A stretch of 20,260 bases of DNA from JALYQB01 sp035640155 (GTDB taxonomy: Bacteria; Actinomycetota; Actinomycetes; Mycobacteriales; Pseudonocardiaceae), in contig DASQWR010000124.1 of assembly GCA_035640155.1 (NCBI GenBank), positions 1-20,260 of the forward strand. The letters run 5' to 3'. The notes under the pieces are model-generated. The model did not search any database, had not been told where the DNA came from, and saw nothing but the letters and a program-made list of their open reading frames with translations. Position numbers and translations under genes: made by a program. Positions 14,866-20,260 of the stretch are shown piece by piece (positions within the stretch are counted from its first letter, which is position 1; every line of letters begins with the position of its first letter).

Positions 14866-16683
14866 TCAGATCAGCCGGTGCCGGCCCTCGGCGGTCCGCA
14901 CGGTATGGCCGTTACGGGCGAGCAGCTCCAGCAGCGGCACCGTCACCCGCCGCGACGTGCCCAGCGCCTGCCGGGCCTCACTCACGGTGAAGTCGGTGCC
15001 GAGCCCGGCCAGGATCGTGACGGCGCGGGCATCCGCCCCCGGCAGCAACACCACCCCATCGGCCACCGGCAGCAGCTCCCCGGCGCGGATCAGCGAGGCG
15101 ATCTCTCGCGAGCCAAGTCCGAGTTCGGCCAGCCGGGATGCTGCCGGCGCCGCGAAGGGGGCCCGCTCCAGATCATGGCGCAACGTGCTCAACGCGAGTT
15201 GCAGCGGCGCCGGAACCGACAGTGCCACCGAGCGCGTGACCCGTCCGTCGCGCAGGACCAGCCCGGTGGCCGCACTGGTCCGCTCGGCGTACCGCAGCAC
15301 CGCTGCCAGCAGCTTCGCCTCCGGCAGCCCGGCCGCGCGGCAGGCTGCCATGGTCGACAGGCCGGGATCGAGCGGGTCGACCGCATCGTGTGCGGCGACG
15401 GCGTCGGCCAGCGCCTCGGCAGCCCGCGCAGCCCGTTCGGGGTCGATCAGCCAGCCGGCCTCGGCGGGAACCCCGGCCTGGACCAATGCCTCAAGATCAG
15501 CGGTTGGTAACCCCATGGCCGCCAGCTCACGCTGGCGGACGACGCCGCGGCGCTTCAGCTCGGCCGCGGCGCGCGGCGTTTCGGTCATCCGAGCGAGCTC
15601 GTCGCCTCGCTGGGCGGCAGCGCCACGTCGACGCAGGGGCGGTGGTCGCACGTCGAGCACCGTCACCCCGGCCGCGACCCGACGGCGGCCGGGGTCGCGC
15701 AGCACCGCACGGTCGGTGATCCGCAGTGGCAACGGTCGGCGCAGCTGTAGTCGAGCGGTGTCGGGTCCCAGCGGCCGCACCCTGACCAGCACGGCCGCCG
15801 AACCGATATGCAGGGTCATGGAAGTGGGTAGCGATCTCGAGTCGGCGGTGGTGTCGCGGACGCCGTGCAGTACGACGTCGAGCACCTCGCTGCCCAGCCA
15901 GGCGCCGGGTGTGAGGAGCGCGTCGCCGCGATCCACGGCGTCGCGCGGCAGTCCGCGCAGGTTCAGGCCCACCCGCGAGACCCCGCGCACGGTCCCGACC
16001 TGCTCGCCGAGGCTTTCCAGCGCGCGGACGCGGACCGCCCGCACGCCGGTGGGGGTGCGGAGCTCCAGGTCGTCCTCGACTTGCACGGTACCGGCGCCGA
16101 GCGTGCCGGTGACCACCGTGCCGGACCCTCGGATGGTGAACGCCCGATCGATCCAGAGCCGCACGTCGGCGGCGTCATCGGCGATCGGCAGGCCCGTAGT
16201 CAGGGTATGCAGCGCGGCTCGCAGGTCGTCGAGTCCGGCCCCGGTGCGGGCCGAGACACAGACCGAGGGCAGCGCCGCCAGCGGCGTGCCGGCCAGGTGC
16301 TCGCGGGCGTCGTGCAGGGCCAGCTCCGGTTCCATCAGGTCACCGCGGGTGATCACCAGGATCCCGTCACGGACGCCAAGGGCCAGCAGCGCGTCGACAT
16401 GCTCGGCCGTCTGAGGCATCCAGCCCTCATCGGCGGCGACGACGAGCAGGACCGACGGGACCGGCCCGACGCCGGCGAGCATGGTGGCGACGAACCGCTC
16501 ATGGCCGGGTACGTCGACGAACGCCACGGTGTCCCCGGTCGGCAGCGTGGTCCAGGCGAAGCCGAGGTCGAGGGTCATTCCCCGCGCCCGCTCCAGTGCC
16601 CAGCGGTCGGGTTCCATCCCGGTGAGTGCCCGAACCAACGTCGACTTGCCATGGTCGACGTGCCCGGCCGTCGCGACTACCTG
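14866..16683 (-). CDS. selB: selenocysteine-specific elongation factor SelB
   Basis: The protein is 605 residues from GTG 16683, a start that overlaps the selA stop; longer upstream starts lie inside selA and are unlikely. The N-terminal GTPase has the P-loop 'AGHVDHGKSTLVRALTG' (about 7-23), switch II 'FVDVPGHERFVATMLAG' and the 'ITRGDLMEPE' specificity motif. EF-Tu-like beta-barrel domains follow ('RAFTIRGSGTVVTGTLGAG' begins the second). The C-terminal third contains winged-helix modules ('GTDFTVSEARQALGTSRRV' near the end) that bind the SECIS RNA hairpin. It delivers Sec-tRNA to the ribosome at UGA codons. Its C-terminal domains should match the SECIS types used by grdA, grdB and selD here. 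Confidence 0.95.
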   Translation of the reverse strand, partial: QVVATAGHVDHGKSTLVRALTGMEPDRWALERARGMTLDLGFAWTTLPTGDTVAFVDVPGHERFVATMLAGVGPVPSVLLVVAADEGWMPQTAEHVDALLALGVRDGILVITRGDLMEPELALHDAREHLAGTPLAALPSVCVSARTGAGLDDLRAALHTLTTGLPIADDAADVRLWIDRAFTIRGSGTVVTGTLGAGTVQVEDDLELRTPTGVRAVRVRALESLGEQVGTVRGVSRVGLNLRGLPRDAVDRGDALLTPGAWLGSEVLDVVLHGVRDTTADSRSLPTSMTLHIGSAAVLVRVRPLGPDTARLQLRRPLPLRITDRAVLRDPGRRRVAAGVTVLDVRPPPLRRRGAAAQRGDELARMTETPRAAAELKRRGVVRQRELAAMGLPTADLEALVQAGVPAEAGWLIDPERAARAAEALADAVAAHDAVDPLDPGLSTMAACRAAGLPEAKLLAAVLRYAERTSAATGLVLRDGRVTRSVALSVPAPLQLALSTLRHDLERAPFAAPAASRLAELGLGSREIASLIRAGELLPVADGVVLLPGADARAVTILAGLGTDFTVSEARQALGTSRRVTVPLLELLARNGHTVRTAEGRHRLI

Positions 16684-18002
16684 CACGGGCAGCGCAGGAC
16701 GCACTGTCGCAGCTGGGCATCTGCCTCCGGTGGGACGGCACGCAGGTCCAGCAGGCAACGGCTGTGCTCGAGACGGCTCAGTACCGCAGGGTCGCCAGCA
16801 CGCAGCGCCCCGGCGTAGCGCTCGGGCAACACCACGGCCGCGCTGGGCAGCACCACGCCGGGCGCACCACCGCCACCGACGGTGGACTCCGAGTCGACGA
16901 CGCCGGCGTCGATCCCGGCTGTGACCAGCGCCGCCGACAGATTTTCTGCGCGCCGCCGCAGCGTTGCGGCGTCGGTGTCCAGCACGCGGCGGGTGGGTGT
17001 GTCCGGGCCGCGGACGGTGGCCTCGAATGCGGCCAGGGTGAGTTTGTCGACGCGGAGCGCGCGGGCCATGGGGTGGCGGCGCAGTTGCCCGACCAGCTCG
17101 GCTCCCTGGCCCGGCCCGCCCAGCAGCAATCCCGCCTGTGGCCCGCCGAGCAGCTTGTCACCCGACGCCGTGACGATCGAGGCGCCGCCGGCCAGCGTGC
17201 TGGTCGCGTCGGGTTCGTCGGGCAGCAACGGGTGCTTGGTGAGCAGGCCCGACCCGATGTCCGCGACGACCGGGACGCCGAGATCGGTGAGTTCGTCGAC
17301 CCCGACCGAGCGGGTGAACCCGGTGATCACGAAGTTCGACGGGTGCACCTTCAGGATGAATGCGGTGTCGTCGGTGACGGCCGCGGCGTAATCAGACCGG
17401 CTGACCCGATTGGTCGTCCCGACCTCGCGCAATCGGGCCCCGGTGGCCGTCAGCAGATCCGGGATGCGGAACCCGTCGCCGATCTCGACGAGTTCGCCCC
17501 GGGCGATGACGATGTCGCGCGGCCCGAGCGGCCTACCCGCCAAGGCGGTGGCTACCAGTGCGATCGCCGCCGCACCGTTGTTGACGATGTGCGCCGCGGC
17601 CGCCGTCGGCACCGCGGCGAGCAGAGCCGCGACAGCACCGCCGCCGCGCGCACCTCGACCGCCGGTCGTCAGGTCGAGCTCGACGTCACAGGTGCCAGCG
17701 GCCAGGTCAAGCGCGGTACGAGCGGCCGCCGACAGCGGAGCCCGCCCCAGGTTGGTGTGCAGCAGCACGCCCGTAGCGTTGAGCACCGCCCGCATCGACG
17801 CGGCGGTCGGCGGCAGCCGCTCCAGGGCCGCGTCGACGACGCCGTCCGGCGCCAGCTCGCCCGCGCGGGCCCGCGCCTGGGCGTCGACCACGGCGCTCTT
17901 CACCAGGTCCCGGCCGAGGCGGTGCTGCGCAGTGACGAGCCGCGGATCGGCGAGCACGACATCGGTTCGCGGCACGTGCCGTCGCGGGTCGACCTGGGTC
18001 AC
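16677..18002 (-). CDS. selA: L-seryl-tRNA(Sec) selenium transferase
   Basis: The protein is 441 residues from GTG 18002 and converts Ser-tRNA(Sec) to Sec-tRNA(Sec) using selenophosphate. It is a PLP fold-type I enzyme. The N-terminal domain has 'SMRAVLNATGVLLHTNLGRAP' (69-89), followed by 'HIVNNGAAAIALVATAL', 'IVIARGELVEIGDGFRIPDL', 'LREVGTTNR' and 'KVHPSNFVITGFT'. The PLP lysine is K283 in 'TASGDKLLGGPQAGLLLGG'. Length is normal. selB starts within its last codons, so the two are translationally coupled. selD starts 75 bases away in the opposite direction, implying a shared divergent promoter region. Confidence 0.95.
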   Translation of the reverse strand: MTQVDPRRHVPRTDVVLADPRLVTAQHRLGRDLVKSAVVDAQARARAGELAPDGVVDAALERLPPTAASMRAVLNATGVLLHTNLGRAPLSAAARTALDLAAGTCDVELDLTTGGRGARGGGAVAALLAAVPTAAAAHIVNNGAAAIALVATALAGRPLGPRDIVIARGELVEIGDGFRIPDLLTATGARLREVGTTNRVSRSDYAAAVTDDTAFILKVHPSNFVITGFTRSVGVDELTDLGVPVVADIGSGLLTKHPLLPDEPDATSTLAGGASIVTASGDKLLGGPQAGLLLGGPGQGAELVGQLRRHPMARALRVDKLTLAAFEATVRGPDTPTRRVLDTDAATLRRRAENLSAALVTAGIDAGVVDSESTVGGGGAPGVVLPSAAVVLPERYAGALRAGDPAVLSRLEHSRCLLDLRAVPPEADAQLRQCVLRCPCR

Positions 18003-18077
18003 GGGCCAACCCTACTTCTCCACGAAGCGGCCTGCGCTCAATGCAAGCCCGGGTCGGACCGACCGTAGGCTCACAAC
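18003..18077. promoter_or_regulatory. divergent selA / selD promoter region
   Basis: These 75 bases separate the GTG of selA (minus) from the ATG of selD (plus) and must drive both. TAGGCT at 18066-18071 could be a -10 box, but it is too close to the start for a leadered selD mRNA. No convincing -35 box or operator palindrome is visible. Confidence 0.45.
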
Positions 18078-19106
18078 ATGGACAATCCCGTGACCCGGCG
18101 CCTGACCCAGTTCAGCCACGGTGCCGGTTGAGCCTGCAAGCTCGCCCCCGGCGAGCTCGCGCAGGTCCTGCGCATGGTGACCCCACCCGCTCATCCCGAC
18201 CTGCTCGTCGGAACCGAGACCGGAGACGACGCGGCCGTCTGGCGGCTCGACGCCGCCCGGGCGCTGGTGGCCACCACCGACTTCCTGACTCCGGTCGTCG
18301 ACGATCCGCGCACGTGGGGACGCATTGCCGCACAGAATGCGGTATCGGACGTGTACGCGATGGGTGGTCTGCCGTTGTTCGCGCTGAACATCGTGGCCTG
18401 GCCGGCGGAGCTGTCGACGTCGATCTTGGGTGAGGTGCTGCGCGGCGGGTCGGAGATCGGCGCGGAGAGCGGGTTCGTCGTGGTCGGTGGGCACAGCGTC
18501 GATGACCCGGAGCCCAAGTACGGGCTTGCGGTGGTCGGGGAGGTGCACCCGGAACGGATCCTGACCAACACCGGCCTACGCGACGGGGACGCCCTGGTCC
18601 TGACCAAGGCCCTCGGTGTCGGGGTCGTCACCACCGCGATCAAGGCCGATGCCGCGCCGGCAGCAGTGCTCGCGGCGGCGGTTGCCTCGATGACGGCGAG
18701 CAACGCCGGGGCTGCTCGGGTCGCGGTGGCCATGGGCGCCACCGGTTGCACCGACGTCACCGGCTTCGGGCTGCTCGGCCACCTGACGAAGATGGCCGCC
18801 GCGTCGGGTGTGGACGCGACGCTTGACGTCACCGCCGTACCCTTGCTCGCCGGAGTCCGCGAGCTGGCCACCGCCGGTTTCCTGCCGGGCGGCAGCCGCC
18901 GGAACCGGGACTGGGTGGCGCCCACTCTCGACGCCGGGGCTTTCGCCGAGCTCGACGTGCTGTTGCTGGCTGACGCCCAGACCTCGGGTGGGCTGTTGTT
19001 CGGCGTGGCGCCCGACCGGGCCGCCGAGGCAGTTGCCCAACTCGGCGGTGCCGCGGCGGTGATCGGCACGGTGCGGACCGGAACCGGGAAGATCCTGCTG
19101 CGCTGA
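18078..19106 (+). CDS. selD: selenide, water dikinase, itself a selenoprotein
   Basis: The protein is 342 residues with Sec18 encoded by TGA at 18129-18131. It reads 'LTQFSHGAG-U-ACKLAPGEL': Sec in place of the catalytic Cys, followed by the catalytic Lys21. Downstream lie the ATP-binding 'GTETGDDAAVWRL', 'TTDFLTPVVDDPRTWGRIAA' with Mg-binding aspartates, 'NAVSDVYAMGG', 'VVGGHSVDDPEPKYG', 'CTDVTGFGLLGHL' and 'DAQTSGGLLFGV'. It makes selenophosphate from selenide and ATP for SelA. A conventional call would begin at 18174 and lose the catalytic residues. It is divergent from selA-selB. Being a selenoprotein, it depends on its own pathway. Confidence 0.95.
18132..18165 (+). promoter_or_regulatory. 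candidate SECIS hairpin of selD
   Basis: Directly after the UGA, CCTGC (18133-18137) pairs with GCAGG (18161-18165), and inside it GCTCGCC (18140-18146) pairs perfectly with GGCGAGC (18150-18156). The two helices are separated by small internal loops. Position fits a SECIS, but the apical loop is only CCC and lacks the GGU found in E. coli elements and in the grdB candidate here. Confidence 0.55.
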
Positions 19107-19111
19107 GACCT

Positions 19112-19240
19112 GTGACCTGCAGGAGACACGGGGCGTTCACGTACGCGGGCACGCCCGTAGGAGTCCCGACCGCGGTCCTCACTGACCGCTTGACCGATCA
19201 CGAGCTGCTCGATCAGCTGCGCCGCCGCTTCCACGGCCAT
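19112..19240 (+). CDS. possible small protein downstream of selD
   Basis: The frame GTG 19112 to TGA 19240 would give 42 residues. The part from about residue 7 ('GAFTYAGTPVGVPTAVLTDR', then 'LTDHELLDQLRRRFHGH') looks like a folded alpha-helical piece with natural amino-acid composition, unlike the shadow frames around it. It begins six bases after the selD stop. No ribosome-binding site supports GTG 19112, and AGGAG at 19121 lacks a start codon behind it. It may be a real small protein or the tail of a deleted gene. I recognise no family. Confidence 0.3.
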
Positions 19241-19516
19241 TGAGGCTCCCGGCGGCGTTGGCGAGGCGGTCAAGCTGGACGCCAATCCTGATCGTCAGCA
19301 TTGAGAACGCAGCGGCCCTCCTCATACGGCCAGATCGACACGGTGTATCCCGCTGCCGGATACGGCGTAGAGGAACGGACCTGGCCGTAAGCAGACCACA
19401 CCCGTGGCAAGCCGCCACCGCGCACTCTGAACGTCAGTTGGCTCCCCGTTTGGCTCCCGAAGATCCAAAAGGGGCTCCGGATGACTTCCGAAACCCCTTC
19501 TGGCCTGCCATATCCC
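19241..19516. other. 276-base gap ending in a terminator-like hairpin
   Basis: No gene is visible, and there is no integrase remnant where one would be expected to the left of attachment site 2. An imperfect hairpin at about 19466-19500 pairs aaggggctccgga with the downstream tccgaaacccctt. On the minus strand it ends in CCCCTTTT, suggesting a terminator for leftward transcription. Confidence 0.35.
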
Positions 19517-19564
19517 GTCGGGACGACAGGATTTGAACCTGCGACCCCTTGACCCCCAGAACGT
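19517..19564 (-). repeat. attachment site copy 2: 3' half of tRNA-Pro(GGG)
   Basis: Same tRNA-Pro 3'-half sequence and orientation as at 6097-6144. The 36-base core at 19524-19559 is identical, with two mismatches over 48 bases. The 5' half of the tRNA is again missing, so the complete gene should lie elsewhere, most simply to the right of the window. The two copies sit exactly 13,420 bases apart and enclose the selenocysteine module. Confidence 0.75.
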
Positions 19565-19660
19565 TACGTAGCTCGCCACGTTGGGAGAACGAGCGTCTCC
19601 CCACTCTCCGGCTTCTCCCCCACCTGCGGGTTCTGCCCCCGTCGCTGGGTTCCTGGTCCA

Positions 19661-19670
19661 CAAGTGGTCC
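19661..19670 (+). promoter_or_regulatory. candidate integrase arm-type site (copy 2)
   Basis: The decamer caagtggtcc lies 97 bases right of attachment site 2 and overlaps a tandem tggtccaca repeat (19654-19673). It mirrors the decamer beside site 1. The surrounding stretch 19565-19816 has no recognisable gene. Confidence 0.4.
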
Positions 19671-19816
19671 ACAAGCCTGGCCAGCACGTCGACAGCAGGT
19701 CGAGCCGTGTCGTCTCTGTCCGATGGGCGGGCCAGCTGGGAGAACTTCCCGGTCCCTTGGGCTGCGCTCGCTTTCAAGGTGCAGCGGAGGCAGTCCATCC
19801 GGTGCCCCTGTGCTGG

Positions 19817-19986
19817 TCACGGGGTCCGGTGCTGTTCACGCTCGTCCAGCTCGGCGCCCATCGGGTTGTGGTCAGCGTTGATGTCAGCAGCCAGGCTGGC
19901 GTACGGGTCTCGGCAGCACCTCGTACCGCGCGGGCATTTAGTTCGACACGCAGCCGCATCGCGGAGCGCAGGGCTGCGTCATCCAC
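19817..19986 (-). pseudogene. frameshifted short hypothetical gene
   Basis: From GTG 19986 the minus strand reads 'DDAALRSAMRLRVELNARAV'. After about 19920 the sensible protein continues in another frame as 'RDPYASLAADINADHNPMGA', then 'ELDEREQHRTP' and a stop at 19817-19819. The two parts join into a natural-looking sequence of about 56 residues only if a small indel near the 'ggtgctgccgag' stretch is corrected. Family unknown. It lies directly downstream of the serine-hydrolase remnant and on the same strand. Both being frameshifted indicates decaying flank sequence. Confidence 0.4.
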
Positions 19987-20013
19987 AGCGAAGCCGTCCC
20001 GTCGTCTTCGCGT

Positions 20014-20260
20014 CTACGTGGTGTCCGGTGTCCCGGTGGCGAGCTGCTTGAGCAGGTCGTAGGAGGTTCGTTGGAGCGCCGACCGTAGGTGGATGGTGGT
20101 GTTGGCGAGCGCGAGGACACCGATGTCCTGTTGCGGGCAGTAGCCCCGAGGAAACCGTGGAACCCGCGGGTGGCACCGCTGTGGAAGAGGACGTCGCCGA
20201 ACCGCCGTGGCCGGAGGTTCCACACCAGGCACATCCGATCGGTCTCGTTGATCGTCGCGC
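20014..20260 (-). pseudogene. serine hydrolase / beta-lactamase-like, C-terminal part, frameshifted and cut by the window edge
   Basis: Entering from the right edge, one frame reads 'RRFGDVLFHSGATRGFHGFL', which contains the HSG-x-T-x-G-like motif near the C-terminus of class C beta-lactamase-family serine hydrolases. At about 20144 the match shifts by one base to 'YCPQQDIGVLALANTTIHLR', then 'SALQRTSYDLLKQLATG' and a stop at 20014-20016. The Ser-x-x-Lys and Tyr-x-Asn motifs would be outside the window. A single-base loss makes this copy a probable pseudogene, unless it is a sequencing error. Confidence 0.6.

Noticed and set aside
14732..16414. 560-codon plus-strand frame opposite selB
   Set aside because: Ser/Arg/Ala-rich shadow of SelB with no recognisable domain; it also starts inside tRNA-Sec.
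16626..18068. 480-codon plus-strand frame opposite selA
   Set aside because: Shadow of SelA; Arg/Gly/Gln-rich without domain structure.
19322..19820. Minus-strand frames containing 'VKGSQVQILS'
   Set aside because: This peptide is a chance translation of the tRNA-half repeat and neighbouring sequence, not a gene.

Overview
The window is high-GC DNA with actinobacterial gene families (DUF3618/BrkB/DUF4235 cluster, AHSA1 and RibD-like DHFR proteins, IS110, IS481 and IS6 transposases). It most likely comes from a Pseudonocardiales-type actinomycete; that placement is inference from gene style. It reads as a short chromosomal stretch, a scrapheap of mobile-element debris, and then a compact selenocysteine (Sec) island.

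Layout. 1-1595: end of a DUF3618-like gene, a BrkB/YihY membrane protein and a DUF4235 protein. 1596-5433: an eroded IS481-type transposase, an apparently intact IS110 element with a structured non-coding end, and a PAP2-family membrane protein. 5434-6144: the tail of a methyltransferase butted against the tail of a tyrosine integrase, then a 3'-half copy of tRNA-Pro that looks like an attachment site. 6145-8252: a hypothetical protein, a frameshifted DHFR-family gene and an AHSA1 protein. 8253-9571: an IS6-family transposase truncated at its C-terminus, its terminal repeat, and strong hairpins.

9565-19106 is the interesting part. On the minus strand lies a tightly coupled operon (overlapping stops and starts): small ORF - grdE-like - grdB-like (in-frame UGA, Sec342) - grdC-like - thioredoxin - grdA (in-frame UGA, Sec42). 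Immediately upstream on the same strand is tRNA-Sec(UCA), preceded by selA-selB. Divergent from selA is selD, itself a selenoprotein (in-frame UGA, Sec18). The locus therefore carries the whole Sec synthesis and decoding kit (selA, selB, selC, selD) plus a glycine/sarcosine/betaine-reductase-like enzyme that uses it. Known chemistry of the family: thioredoxin reduces GrdA, the Se of component B attacks the substrate, a Se-carboxymethyl intermediate passes to GrdA, and GrdC/GrdD release an acyl product.

Two features set this system apart from the clostridial enzyme. The GrdE-like subunit has Tyr where the pyruvoyl-forming Cys is expected and has no Cys before residue 276. There is also no grdD in the window. 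The whole segment is bracketed by two near-identical 48-bp tRNA-Pro 3'-half direct repeats (6097-6144 and 19517-19564). Each has the same arm-like decamer about 100 bp to its right, so the Sec module may have travelled as a 13.4-kb integrative element. Beyond 19565 lie further attachment-type sequence and two decayed minus-strand genes, the last being a serine-hydrolase remnant running off the window.
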